DNA of 64,000 nucleotides from contig DASYQD010000166.1 in assembly GCA_036005845.1 (NCBI GenBank), forward strand, positions 1 to 64,000. The letters run 5' to 3'. Made by a program: the position numbers and the translations under genes. The stretch's first letter is position 1, and every line of letters begins with the position of its first letter. The notes beneath the pieces are model-generated. The model worked only from the letters and a program-made list of their open reading frames with translations, did not search any database and had not been told where the DNA came from. The DNA comes from DASYQD01 sp036005845. GTDB taxonomy: Bacteria > Acidobacteriota > Thermoanaerobaculia > Multivoradales > JAIOJS01. This document shows positions 34,507 to 46,368 of the stretch, piece by piece.

Positions 34507-35475
34507 TTAAGGGCCGAGGCGGACACTGCTTCTCAGGAGTGAGGCAAGAAGCGTGATAAGGAGCGTAATGCCGATTGGCAAGTCGGCGAGAGTGAGTCGC
34601 AACCGATAGCGTAGCTCATCTCGGGATTGCTTCTCGAATTCAATGACGTAGGACATTCTCTGGAAAGTATCTAATGTCTGATCTCTCAGTCGTCTCTCGA
34701 GGTTGCGGATCTCCACGTCGATAGACTCGCTGTAGATGCGCCTCAGAACGCGTCGCGGGTAAAAGTTGAATATCAGTAGAACTGGTGTTCCGATGATGGC
34801 AGGCAAGAGGACCAGGACTCTCGCGCTCTCGCCTAGCACGCCCTGAAACGAGAATGGGCCGAAATAGTAATTGTGGAGGTGAATAGCACCGAAGACAAAC
34901 GTCAGAGTTGACGCGATATGCACATATTCATCAATAATACCAAGCTCTTGATTTTTGAATAGGTTCCTATTCACCTTGATTTCAAGCAGGGACTCGAGCA
35001 TGAGCGCGGAATAGAATAGCTTCCTGCCGACATACACACCGAAGGCATACTCAGCGCAGGCCGCGAGGATCATGAGGTTTTCTGCTAATAGTGGCAACGG
35101 GAACTTGCATAGCAAGAAGACGAGAAAACTGGCGAGTGCCAGCTCTGACGACCAAATTATGGACTGTCGCCTATTCCCGAAGCGTGCCTTGAAGTGCGGG
35201 TATCTGGTCTTTTCGAGTTCTTCAGGTCTAAAGGCCGCCTCGATCGTCTCTGGGATGAGACGCTGAGTTCGACCGACAATTAGGGCTGTACCGAGTATCA
35301 GACCCAGGGAGAAGACTGTATGAAAGGACGACATATACGCTTTGAAAAATAGTTGCGCGTCACCTAGACCATGGATGAGATAAAGGAGAAACGACGCCGA
35401 GAGGCCATAGCCCAAGCTGATGGCGAAGCCAGCAAACATCGTGTACATCAGGCGTAACGGCGACAGCTCTCGCAC
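34507..35475 (-). CDS. polytopic membrane protein of unknown function
   Basis: A 322-residue protein I do not recognise. About seven hydrophobic helices are visible (for example MFAGFAISLGYGLSASFLLY and LTFVFGAIHLHNYYFGPF). A charged helical stretch near residues 245-290 (NLERRLRDQTLDTFQRMSYV) precedes a final helix. Isolated histidines in HLHNYYF could bind metal. The GTG at 35473-35475 lies inside the right inverted repeat, at the same offset as the UbiA start in the left repeat. Base composition matches the rest of the segment. In the present orientation it follows the ots/aldo-keto-reductase operon on the minus strand after a 254-base gap. Confidence 0.75.
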   Translation of the reverse strand: MRELSPLRLMYTMFAGFAISLGYGLSASFLLYLIHGLGDAQLFFKAYMSSFHTVFSLGLILGTALIVGRTQRLIPETIEAAFRPEELEKTRYPHFKARFGNRRQSIIWSSELALASFLVFLLCKFPLPLLAENLMILAACAEYAFGVYVGRKLFYSALMLESLLEIKVNRNLFKNQELGIIDEYVHIASTLTFVFGAIHLHNYYFGPFSFQGVLGESARVLVLLPAIIGTPVLLIFNFYPRRVLRRIYSESIDVEIRNLERRLRDQTLDTFQRMSYVIEFEKQSRDELRYRLRLTLADLPIGITLLITLLASLLRSSVRLGP

Positions 35476-35492
35476 GATAATTCCTAGTTATC
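35470..35492 (-). repeat. right 23-bp inverted repeat (IR-R)
   Basis: On the minus strand it reads GATAACTAGGAATTAT, then C, then GTGCGA: one mismatch to the left copy. It supplies the AGGA ribosome-binding site and GTG start of the membrane-protein gene. Beyond the repeat the flanks differ (CTAAC here, CCAGT at the left). Confidence 0.85.
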
Positions 35493-35722
35493 GTTAGTGC
35501 GGAGGCAAACTGGAGACCATTTGCATGTTTCTCGGCACAGAGCTACGCCCCGGGGACCCCAGAGGCTATGAGAACTTCGACGTGACTCAACCCGATTTTG
35601 CTCCAAAACAAGACTGCGATAGGCTAGCTCAGTCAGGGCCTACCGCTGAGGGTGACGAGCGCACACGGCATGTCTCAGCGAAGCGGTGCTGCCGCATGTC
35701 CCGGTTGTATTGCGCTGGTAGT
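35493..35722. other. 230-base non-coding flank of the invertible segment
   Basis: It lies between the right inverted repeat and the end of the aldo/keto reductase gene. Short open frames exist but none has a ribosome-binding site or recognisable product. Composition is intermediate and becomes G+C-rich near 35650. It may contain the upstream signals for whichever gene occupies the right end of the segment. A TAGCTCAGTC string at about 35624-35635 looks like a tRNA D-arm, but no tRNA can be folded. Confidence 0.4.
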
Positions 35723-36574
35723 CTATAGCACAGGCACGCCCCGGCGCCGGCGGCCGCGCGGAAACGCCTTGCTCATCGGTTCCGCGTCGGCGTCGGTGAG
35801 CTCGAGGGCGGCTGCTGCGGCGTTGGCTTCGACGTGCTCTACGGTGGAGCTCTTGGGGATGGCGAAGATTCCTTGGCGCAGCAGGAACGCCAACGCGACT
35901 TGGTACGGCGTCGCTCCGAGGGCCGAGGCCGCCTCGGCGAGCGCTCGCCCGCCGCGACTGTCGGGACGAGGGAAGTGACCGGAGCCGAAGGGGCTGTAGG
36001 CGACGACCGCGATCTCGTGGTCACGGCAGTACGGGATCACGGCGTGCTCGATTGCGCGCTCCTGCAGGTGGTAGAGGACTTGGTTGCAAGCGCAGCGGCC
36101 CTCGCCGGCGATGGCGATGACTTCGGCGAGCTCTTCTTCGGCGAAGTTGGAGACGCCCCAGGAAGCGATCTTACCTGCCGTCACCAGCTCTTCGAAGGCG
36201 GCGATGGTGTCGCGGACCGGATGGCTGCCGGGCCAGTGCAGTAGGTAGCAATCGAGGCGCTCGACGCCGAGCCGCTTCAGGCTGCGCTCGCAGGCCGCGA
36301 TCGTCCCGCGCCGCGAGGCGTTGGTCGGCAGCACCTTGCTGACCAGGAACACCTCGTCGCGGCGGCCCCGAATCGCTTCGCCGACCAGCTCCTCCACGCG
36401 GCCGTCGCCGTACATCTCGGCGGTGTCGATGTGGTTCATGCCGAGGTCGAGGCCGCGACGGAGAGCGGCAATGGCGCGCGAGCGCTCGTCGCGCTCCATG
36501 TTCCAGGTGCCCTGGCCGACGATGGAGACTTCGCGGCCGGTGGAGCCGAAGGGTGCGGTGCGAATGGCGCTCAC
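35723..36574 (-). CDS. aldo/keto reductase
   Basis: A 283-residue NAD(P)H-dependent TIM-barrel reductase with the complete tetrad: Asp and Tyr in HIDTAEMYGDGRVEE, Lys in FLVSKVLP, His in CYLLHWPGSHP. The cofactor loop is IFAIPKSSTVEHVEAN. It reduces an aldehyde or ketone, substrate unknown. The GTG start overlaps the OtsB stop (GTGA), so it is the third gene of the otsA-otsB operon. A sugar-derived substrate is plausible from this context but not shown. Confidence 0.9.
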   Translation of the reverse strand: MSAIRTAPFGSTGREVSIVGQGTWNMERDERSRAIAALRRGLDLGMNHIDTAEMYGDGRVEELVGEAIRGRRDEVFLVSKVLPTNASRRGTIAACERSLKRLGVERLDCYLLHWPGSHPVRDTIAAFEELVTAGKIASWGVSNFAEEELAEVIAIAGEGRCACNQVLYHLQERAIEHAVIPYCRDHEIAVVAYSPFGSGHFPRPDSRGGRALAEAASALGATPYQVALAFLLRQGIFAIPKSSTVEHVEANAAAAALELTDADAEPMSKAFPRGRRRRGVPVL

Positions 36575-37374
36575 TCCTGGCTTCGCAGCTCGATCAGGCG
36601 CCGCAGCAGCTCGGCGACTTCGGCCTGCGACGCTATCGTGAACCGCGCCCGCGTCACCGCGTCGCCCTCGCCGCCGACACGGACGGTCACCGCGTTGCCG
36701 CTCGTCGCTTCTTCCAGCGCCGCGAAGGCGTCTTCATCGGTGGTGTCGTCGCCGACGTACACCACGCTCTCGCCGCCGGCATCGCGCAGGAGGCGCCGCA
36801 TCGTGGTGCCCTTGCTGATGCCCGCCGGCCGCGCCTCGACGACCTCCTTGCCGCCCATGACCTCGAAGCCGGGGATGCCTTCGGCGACGCGGCGCATCTC
36901 GTCCGCGGCGCCGATCGCTTCGCGGCGCGACGCTTGCCTCGTGTGCAACACGAGCGTGGCGCCCTTGTCTTCGACGCGCACGCCTTCGCGCCGCGCCGCG
37001 ATCTCGGCCGCGGCGTAGCGCAGCGGGTCGAGCGCCGCCGACGCCGCTTCGAGATCGATCGTCGGCAGCACCTCGCCATGCGGCGCCGCGATCTCCAAGC
37101 CGTGGAGGCCGACGAGCCACAGCTCCTCCGCCGGCACCAGGTCGCGCAACCAGGCTACCGGGCGGCCGCTCACCACCGCCACCGCGGTGCCGGGCATCGC
37201 CGCGAGCCGCGCCAGCGCCGCGCGCGTCTCGTCGTCGGCGATCGCCTCTTCCGGCGTCGGGCGGATGGGCACCAACGTGCCGTCGTAGTCGAACGCGGCG
37301 AGCAGCGTGCCGCGCGCCAGGCCCGGCCCGAGCTCGGGCCAGCTCTCCCACAGCGGCTGCGCGATCGCCGCCAT
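36571..37374 (-). CDS. otsB: trehalose-6-phosphate phosphatase
   Basis: A 267-residue HAD-superfamily phosphatase that removes phosphate from trehalose-6-phosphate. The nucleophile motif is LLAAFDYDGTLVPI; motif II is AVVSGRPVAWL; the family block is GLHGLEI; the C-terminal motif is VVYVGDDTTDEDAFAAL. The ATG shares its A with the OtsA stop (TGATG at 37372-37376), giving tight translational coupling. It feeds trehalose to the TreS-maltokinase encoded divergently 4 kb away. Confidence 0.93.
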   Translation of the reverse strand: MAAIAQPLWESWPELGPGLARGTLLAAFDYDGTLVPIRPTPEEAIADDETRAALARLAAMPGTAVAVVSGRPVAWLRDLVPAEELWLVGLHGLEIAAPHGEVLPTIDLEAASAALDPLRYAAAEIAARREGVRVEDKGATLVLHTRQASRREAIGAADEMRRVAEGIPGFEVMGGKEVVEARPAGISKGTTMRRLLRDAGGESVVYVGDDTTDEDAFAALEEATSGNAVTVRVGGEGDAVTRARFTIASQAEVAELLRRLIELRSQE

Positions 37375-39050
37375 CAGTGGAGGAGGTCGGCGTGCCGCTT
37401 CGGGCGCCAGGGCCGCCGCGTCGGATCCGACCTCACTCGCTTCGCGCGCCCGTCGCCGCCGCGGCCGTCCGCGGTGCGTGCCTCCTCGACCCGCTCCGAC
37501 TGCCCGCGCGGGCGCGGCTCCTCCAACGCGGCGGTCAGGATGCGCTCGAGCCAGCCGTGCACGTCGCAGGCGGCGACGCGCTCGAACAGCCGGTGCATGC
37601 GGCGCTGCCGTTCCGCCGGCTCCATGGACAATGCCGCCGCCAGCGTATCCGCGGTCTCCTGGATGGCGAACGGGTTGATGAGCAGCGCGCCGTCGCCGAG
37701 CGTGCGCGCCGCGCCGGTGAGCTCCGAGAGCACCAGCGCGCCCTCTTCGCCGTCCTGCTGGCAGGCGACGAACTCCATCGCCACCAGGTTCATGCCGTCG
37801 CGCAACGGGTTGACGAGGCAGACGTCGGCGGCACGGTAGTAGGCCACCAGCTCTTCGCGCGGCACGCCGCGGTAGAGGTAGCGCACCGGCTGCCAGTTGG
37901 CGGTGCCGTGCTTGCCGTTGACGAAGCCGACCATCTCGTCGACGCGCTTCTTGAGCTCGCGGTAGTCGTGCACCTGCTCGCGGCTGGGCACGGCGACCTG
38001 CAGAAAAACCAGGCGGCGGCGCAGCTCGGGGCGCGTCTCGAGCAGCACGTCGATGGCGTGCAGGCGTTCGAGGATGCCCTTGCTGTAGTCGAGGCGGTCG
38101 ACACCGAGGATCAACGCGGCGCCGCCGAGGCCGCGCCGGATGCTCGCCGCGCGCTCCTCCGCTTCCGCGCTCGCCGCGGCGGAGCGGAACTCGTCGACGT
38201 CGATGCCGATGGGAAAGGCGCCGACGCGCACCTCGCGGCCGTCCCAATGCACCACTTGGCGCTCGTGGTCGACCTCGGCGTCGAGCAGCCGCTCGCAGCA
38301 GCCGAGGAAGTCGCCGGCGTACTCCTCGGTGTGGAAACCGACGAGGTCGGCGCCGAGCAGCCCTTCGAGCACCTGGCGGCGCCAGGGCAGCACGCGGAAG
38401 ACCTCTTCGGCGGGGAACGGGATGTGGAGGAAGAAGGCGATCGGGCCGCCCTGACGGCGCCGCTCGCGGATCTTCCGCGGCAGCAGGCAGAAGTGGTAGT
38501 CGTGCACCCACACCACGTCGCCGGCGCGCGCCTCCTCGACCACCGCGGTGGCGAAGCGGTCGTTGATCTGCTCGTACTGCCGCCACTCCTCCTCGTCGAA
38601 GCGGCAGCGGTCGACGAAGTAGTGGCACAGCGGCCAGAGCGCGCCGTTGGCGAAGCCGTGGTAGTAGCGGGCGACTTCGTTCATCGACAGCGGCACCTGG
38701 CGCAGCGTGAACTGCGGGCCGTCGTCGGGGACGCGGAAGCGGCGCTCGGTCTCGAGCGCGGCCTCGCGGGCGTCGCTCTCCGGCTGCCAGGCCACCCAGA
38801 CGCCGCCCGACTCGCGCATCACCGGCTCGAGCGCGGTGACGAGTCCGCCGGTCGTGCGTTCGAAGCGGACGCCTTCGGGAGTGCGCTTGCGAACGTAGGG
38901 CTCGCGGTTGGAGACGAGGAGCAGGCGGCGGTCGCCGAGGATGCGCCGCGCGAGTCCATGCTCGGTGCCGGACGTGACGCGCGGGTTGAAAATGCTGCCG
39001 GCGCCGCCTTGTAAGTCTTCCATCTCGGGGGAGCGGTCGCGTACTGCCAT
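37374..39050 (-). CDS. otsA: trehalose-6-phosphate synthase
   Basis: A 558-residue GT20 enzyme that joins glucose from a nucleotide sugar to glucose-6-phosphate. Key blocks: LLLVSNREPYVRK, TGGLVTALEPV, VWVHDYHFCLLP, FFLHIPFPAEEVFRVLPWR, LGVDRLDYSKGILERL, LVNPLRDGMNLVAMEFVACQ. It starts at the ATG at 39048-39050 with AAGGTGA just upstream; an ATG at 39023 would shorten it by nine residues. The last ~50 residues are an Arg-rich hydrophilic extension. A 69-base region separates it from the divergent glgE, so both operons likely share control sequences there. Confidence 0.93.
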   Translation of the reverse strand: MAVRDRSPEMEDLQGGAGSIFNPRVTSGTEHGLARRILGDRRLLLVSNREPYVRKRTPEGVRFERTTGGLVTALEPVMRESGGVWVAWQPESDAREAALETERRFRVPDDGPQFTLRQVPLSMNEVARYYHGFANGALWPLCHYFVDRCRFDEEEWRQYEQINDRFATAVVEEARAGDVVWVHDYHFCLLPRKIRERRRQGGPIAFFLHIPFPAEEVFRVLPWRRQVLEGLLGADLVGFHTEEYAGDFLGCCERLLDAEVDHERQVVHWDGREVRVGAFPIGIDVDEFRSAAASAEAEERAASIRRGLGGAALILGVDRLDYSKGILERLHAIDVLLETRPELRRRLVFLQVAVPSREQVHDYRELKKRVDEMVGFVNGKHGTANWQPVRYLYRGVPREELVAYYRAADVCLVNPLRDGMNLVAMEFVACQQDGEEGALVLSELTGAARTLGDGALLINPFAIQETADTLAAALSMEPAERQRRMHRLFERVAACDVHGWLERILTAALEEPRPRGQSERVEEARTADGRGGDGRAKRVRSDPTRRPWRPKRHADLLH

Positions 39051-39119
39051 TTCACCTTCGCGCGAGTGCAAGAGTCGGGCCGTTGATGGGCAAGCTCTTC
39101 GCACGCCGCCGACTGCCGC

Positions 39120-41297
39120 ATGGCACGTTCGGTCGCTCCACGCGCGGCTCGGGGCCGGCAAACGCCGCCGGCGCGTACTGCGCCGCCTACCCGAACCCGC
39201 GCCGCCGAGGCGACGGTCGAGCCGCCGGCGGTCGAGCGCGACGGGCGCCGCCGCGTCGTCGTCGAGTCGCTCTCGCCGGCGGTGGACGCCGGCGCTTTTC
39301 CCGCCAAGCGCGCGCTCGGCGAGCGCGTCGCGGTGGAGGCGGACGTCTTCACCGACGGCCACGACCTCGTCAGCGCGCGGCTGCTCTACCGCTCCATCGG
39401 CGAGCCCGAGTGGCGCGAGTCGCCGCTGCAGCCGATGGTCAACGACCGCTTCGCGGGCGGCTTCGTCGCTGACCGGCTGGGGCGCTGGGAATTCGCCGTC
39501 GAGGGGTGGATCGACGCGTTCGGGAGCTGGCGGCGCGACCTCGCCAAGCGCGATGCGGCGAAGCAGGTGACGGAGGCGGATCTCGAGATCGGCGCCCGGC
39601 TCGTGCGCGCGGCGGCGACGCGCGCCGCAAACGAGCCGGAGGGCGACGCCGACGCGCGCGCGCTCGACGGTCTCGCGCGCGACATCGGGCGCGATGCAGG
39701 CTGCGGCGAGCTCGCGGGCCGCGTCGCGGTGGCGCTCGATCCACGGCTGCAGCGACTCGTCGATCGCCATCCCGACCGCAGCCTCGCCACGCGCCATGCC
39801 GCGCTGCCGCTCGTCGTCGATCCCGCGCAGGCGCGCTTCTCGAGCTGGTACGAGATGTTCCCGCGCTCGGCCTCGCCCGAGCCCGGGCGCCACGGCACCT
39901 TCCGCGACGTCGCCGCGCGCCTCGACTACGTGGCGGCGATGGGCTTCGACGTGCTCTACCTGCCGCCGATCCACCCCATCGGCACGACGCACCGCAAGGG
40001 GCGCAACAACGCCAAGGCCGCTTCACCGGGCGACGTGGGCAGCCCGTGGGCGATCGGCGGCGCGGCGGGCGGCCACGAGGCCATCGAGCCCGCGCTCGGC
40101 ACGCTCGACGACTTCCGGCATCTGGTGCGCGGGGCTGAGGCGCGCGGCATCCGCATCGCGCTCGACCTCGCCTTCCAGTGCTCGCCCGACCACCCGTGGG
40201 TGCGCGAGCACCCCGAGTGGTTCCGGCACCGTCCCGACGGCACCATCCAGCACGCCGAGAACCCGCCGAAGAAGTACGAGGACATCGTCCCTTTCGACTT
40301 CGAGACGCGCGATTGGCGGGCGCTGTGGGCGGCGCTCGCCGGCGTCGTCGAGCACTGGATCGCGCAAGGAGTGACGATCTTCCGCGTCGACAACCCGCAC
40401 ACCAAGGCGTTCCCGTTCTGGGAGTGGATGATCGGCGACGTGCGCGCGCGCCATCCGGAAGTGTTCTTCCTTGCCGAGGCGTTCACGCGGCCGAAGGTGA
40501 TGTACCGCCTCGGCAAGGTCGGCTTCTCGCAGTCGTACAACTACTTCCCCTGGCGGATGAGCAAGCGCGAGCTGACCGAGTACCTCACCGAGGTGACGCG
40601 CCCGCCGGTGGCCGAGTACTTCCGCGCCAACCTGTGGCCGAACACGCCCGACATCTTGACCGAGCAGCTCCAGCACGGTGGGCGCGCCACATTCGTGCAG
40701 CGTCTCGTGCTCGCCGCGACGCTGGGCGCGAGCTACGGCATCTACGGGCCGCCGTTCGAGCTCATGGAGGCGACGCCGCGCGAGCCGGGAAGCGAGGAGT
40801 ACGGCGACTCGGAGAAGTACGAGCTGCGGCATTGGGACCTCACAACGAGGGAGAGCCTCGCCGAGCTCATCGGCCGCGTCAACCGCATTCGGCGCGAGAA
40901 CGCGGCGCTGCATCACGACCGCGGCCTCGCCTTCCATCCCATCGACAACGAGGCGCTGCTCTGCTTCAGCAAAGTGGCGCCGGACGCGAACGCCGATGCC
41001 GATGCGATCGTCGTCGTCGTCAACCTCGATCCGCTGCACCAGCACGGCGGCTGGCTGGACCTCGACTACGCGAAGCTCGGCTGGGCGGGCGGCGAGGGTG
41101 CCAAGCGACGCGATGCCGGCGCCGCGGTCGCCGCCGCGCCGAGCGCCTTCCAGGCCCACGACCTGCTGACCGACGCCCGCTTCGTCTGGCACTCCGGCCG
41201 CAACTACGTCGCGCTGGATCCGCACTCGGTGCCGGCGGCGATCTTTCGGCTGCGCCGCCGCGTGCGCAGCGAGGTCGATTTCGATTACTTCCTCTGA
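39120..41297 (+). CDS. glgE: alpha-1,4-glucan:maltose-1-phosphate maltosyltransferase
   Basis: A 725-residue GH13_3 enzyme that extends alpha-1,4-glucan with maltosyl units from maltose-1-phosphate. After a disordered Arg/Pro/Ala tail of about 35 residues come the N-terminal beta domain and the barrel: YLPPIHPIGTTHRKGRNN, IALDLAFQCSPDHPWV, GVTIFRVDNPHTKAFPFWEW (nucleophile Asp near 422), FFLAEAFTRPKVMY (acid/base Glu near 450), and AATLGASYGIYGPPFEL. These substitutions are GlgE-specific within GH13. The TreS-maltokinase gene follows after 17 bases and makes its substrate. Confidence 0.93.
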   Translation: MARSVAPRAARGRQTPPARTAPPTRTRAAEATVEPPAVERDGRRRVVVESLSPAVDAGAFPAKRALGERVAVEADVFTDGHDLVSARLLYRSIGEPEWRESPLQPMVNDRFAGGFVADRLGRWEFAVEGWIDAFGSWRRDLAKRDAAKQVTEADLEIGARLVRAAATRAANEPEGDADARALDGLARDIGRDAGCGELAGRVAVALDPRLQRLVDRHPDRSLATRHAALPLVVDPAQARFSSWYEMFPRSASPEPGRHGTFRDVAARLDYVAAMGFDVLYLPPIHPIGTTHRKGRNNAKAASPGDVGSPWAIGGAAGGHEAIEPALGTLDDFRHLVRGAEARGIRIALDLAFQCSPDHPWVREHPEWFRHRPDGTIQHAENPPKKYEDIVPFDFETRDWRALWAALAGVVEHWIAQGVTIFRVDNPHTKAFPFWEWMIGDVRARHPEVFFLAEAFTRPKVMYRLGKVGFSQSYNYFPWRMSKRELTEYLTEVTRPPVAEYFRANLWPNTPDILTEQLQHGGRATFVQRLVLAATLGASYGIYGPPFELMEATPREPGSEEYGDSEKYELRHWDLTTRESLAELIGRVNRIRRENAALHHDRGLAFHPIDNEALLCFSKVAPDANADADAIVVVVNLDPLHQHGGWLDLDYAKLGWAGGEGAKRRDAGAAVAAAPSAFQAHDLLTDARFVWHSGRNYVALDPHSVPAAIFRLRRRVRSEVDFDYFL

Positions 41298-41314
41298 GGG
41301 CACAGAATCGAACG

Positions 41315-44749
<3,435 letters not shown>

Positions 44750-44775
44750 CTGCGACGACTTCTATACTGCATGTC

Positions 44776-44994
44776 ATGAGCTCGGTGGCGGAGGAAGTGC
44801 GCCAACTTCAACGGCAGGAGCTCGCCAGGCTCACGCCCGCGGAACGCGTCGCGCTGGCCTTGCGGCTCGGCCGCCGTGACGTCGAGACGTTCGCGGCGAC
44901 ACAGGGTGTCGGTATCGAAGAGGCTAGGCTTCTCCTCCGCCGCCGCGAGCAGCGCGGCCGTCGACCGTCGCGGTGCATGGACCCCGACGATTGA
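44776..44994 (+). CDS. small antitoxin-like protein
   Basis: A 72-residue protein, MSSVAEEVRQLQRQELARLT followed by PAERVALALRLGRRDVETFA, helical with a basic end. It is not a recognised family, but its size, its helical character and its overlap with a nucleotidyltransferase-fold gene match the antitoxin slot of AbiEii/MNT-type toxin-antitoxin pairs. No strong ribosome-binding site is seen. It is the first gene of the segment that separates treS from glgB. Confidence 0.6.
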   Translation: MSSVAEEVRQLQRQELARLTPAERVALALRLGRRDVETFAATQGVGIEEARLLLRRREQRGRRPSRCMDPDD

Positions 44995-45524
44995 GCCTCG
45001 TCGACGTCGTCGCCAGCCGTCTCGAAGCGCTCGACATTGCGTATTGCGTTATCGGAGCCTCCGCGCTCGCGGCACATGGGGTGAGCCGCTCTACCCAGGA
45101 CATCGACCTGTTCACCACGGCGAGCAAGGCGCTCGAACGGTCGTCTTGGCAAGATCTTCCCGCCGAGGTTCGGCACGAGCTGCGGCGCGGCGACATGCTC
45201 GACTCTCTCGGCGGCCTCGTCCGATTTCAGGCACCCGAGGACACCGACGTCGACCTCGTCGTCGGCAAGTTCCGTTGGCAAACGGCGATCGTCGGGCGCG
45301 CGATCCCGACGGTCATCGAAGGACGGGCTCTCCGCGTGGTGACCGCACCCGATCTGGTGCTCCTCAAGCTCCATGCAGGCGGCGCCAAGGATGAATGGGA
45401 CATCCGCCAGCTGCTCGTGGACGCTGACGCGGAGCTCGTGGCCGCGGTCGACGCGGGGTTGGAGGATCTGCCCGATGACGCGCGCGCGCTCTGGCAGCGT
45501 CTGCAGTCCGAGGATCGGAGATAA
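44973..45524 (+). CDS. nucleotidyltransferase-fold protein (toxin-like)
   Basis: A 183-residue protein with the nucleotidyltransferase signature: YCVIGASALAAHGVSRSTQD followed by IDLFT, i.e. G-x-S then D-x-D, and a third carboxylate in DTDVDLVVGKF. This pattern is seen in AbiEii-type and DUF6036-like toxins and in minimal nucleotidyltransferases that modify RNA or protein. The start is a GTG at 44973 (22-base overlap with the small upstream gene) or a TTG at 44991 that overlaps its stop. The paired arrangement supports a toxin-antitoxin system; activity is inferred. Confidence 0.7.
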   Translation: MHGPRRLSLVDVVASRLEALDIAYCVIGASALAAHGVSRSTQDIDLFTTASKALERSSWQDLPAEVRHELRRGDMLDSLGGLVRFQAPEDTDVDLVVGKFRWQTAIVGRAIPTVIEGRALRVVTAPDLVLLKLHAGGAKDEWDIRQLLVDADAELVAAVDAGLEDLPDDARALWQRLQSEDRR

Positions 45525-45560
45525 GCCGCGGTTGTTGCCTTCGAGGAGGGTCCATCCAGC

Positions 45561-46358
45561 GTGAACGTGGCCGGCAGCGTCGCCGTGATCACGGGTGCCG
45601 CGCGAGGGATCGGTCTCGCTGTCGCCCGGTCGCTGGCGGTGGACGGCGCCAAGGTGGTGTTGGGGGACGTGCTCGGCGACGCGGTCGAGCGGGCGGCGGG
45701 CGAGATCGTCGCCGCCGGCGGCGAAGCACTCGCGGTGGTCGCCGACGTGACGCGCGAGGCGGACGTGGTACGGCTGATGGACGCGGCCGTCGACCGCTTC
45801 GGCGGCATCCACGTCGTCTGCGCCAACGCCGGCATCGCCCGCGACGGGCTGCTGCTCGAGCGCGATCCCGCGAGCGGCAAGGTTTCCCGCGTCCTCTCCG
45901 CCGACGACTTCCGCGCCGTCGTCGACGTCAATCTGGTAGGTCCGTTCCTCACCTTCCGCGAGGCGGCGCGGCGCATGGTGGATCACGGCTGGACCGGCGT
46001 GCTGCTGGTGATCTCCTCCGTCAACAAGAGCGGCCAGCCGGGCCAGCTCAACTACGCGTCGACCAAGGCCGCCGTGGCGCTGTGGCCGAAGATCCTCGCC
46101 GGCGAGCTGCACTGGTGCGGCATCCGCGGCATCCGCGTGGTGGGCATCGCGCCCGGCTACACCGGTACCGAGGGCCTGCGCGCGATGCCGCCGCACGCCT
46201 TAGAGCCGTTGCTGCGCGACGTGCCGCTCGGCCGTCTCGTTGAGCCCGACGAGCTCGCCCGCGTCGTCAAGCACGTGATCGAGAACGAGGCCATCGACGG
46301 TACGACCATCGAGGTCACCGGCGGCGCCACCTTCGGACCGTGGCAACGCGCGAAGTAG
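45561..46358 (+). CDS. short-chain dehydrogenase/reductase
   Basis: A 265-residue classical SDR. The Rossmann motif is VITGAARGIGLAVARSL, the Asp for NAD in VVLGDVLGD suggests NAD preference, the structural motif is VCANAGIARDG and the catalytic triad Ser-Tyr-Lys lies in LVISSVNKSGQPGQLNYAST followed by K. It oxidises or reduces an unknown alcohol/ketone. The GTG at 45561 begins the gene; the aminotransferase starts 10 bases after its stop, so an oxidation-transamination sequence is plausible. Confidence 0.9.
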   Translation: MNVAGSVAVITGAARGIGLAVARSLAVDGAKVVLGDVLGDAVERAAGEIVAAGGEALAVVADVTREADVVRLMDAAVDRFGGIHVVCANAGIARDGLLLERDPASGKVSRVLSADDFRAVVDVNLVGPFLTFREAARRMVDHGWTGVLLVISSVNKSGQPGQLNYASTKAAVALWPKILAGELHWCGIRGIRVVGIAPGYTGTEGLRAMPPHALEPLLRDVPLGRLVEPDELARVVKHVIENEAIDGTTIEVTGGATFGPWQRAK

Positions 46359-46368
46359 GCCGCCGCCG

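Larger units (their letters stand above)
32941..35492. mobile_element. inverted-repeat-bounded, probably invertible gene segment
   Basis: A 2552-base segment between 23-bp inverted repeats (32941-32963 and 35470-35492), directly after a tyrosine recombinase gene. It is visibly AT-richer (around half G+C) than the surrounding DNA, indicating separate ancestry. Two genes read inward from the left repeat and one reads inward from the right, meeting at a strong hairpin (34471-34501). The first gene at each end starts on a GTG inside its repeat, so inversion would place either one, in identical register, behind the recombinase gene. An ordinary transposon with terminal repeats is the alternative; no transposase lies inside. 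Confidence 0.65.

Noticed and set aside
32941..35492. Reading the segment as an insertion sequence with terminal inverted repeats
   Set aside because: No transposase is encoded inside, no target-site duplication is visible at its outer edges (CCAGT versus the complement of CTAAC), and the repeats double as translation start regions.
35610..35700. tRNA-like string TAGCTCAGTC and resemblance to a well-known synthetic promoter core
   Set aside because: No acceptor stem, anticodon arm or T-arm can be placed and no promoter boxes flank it; a 10-13-base match is chance.
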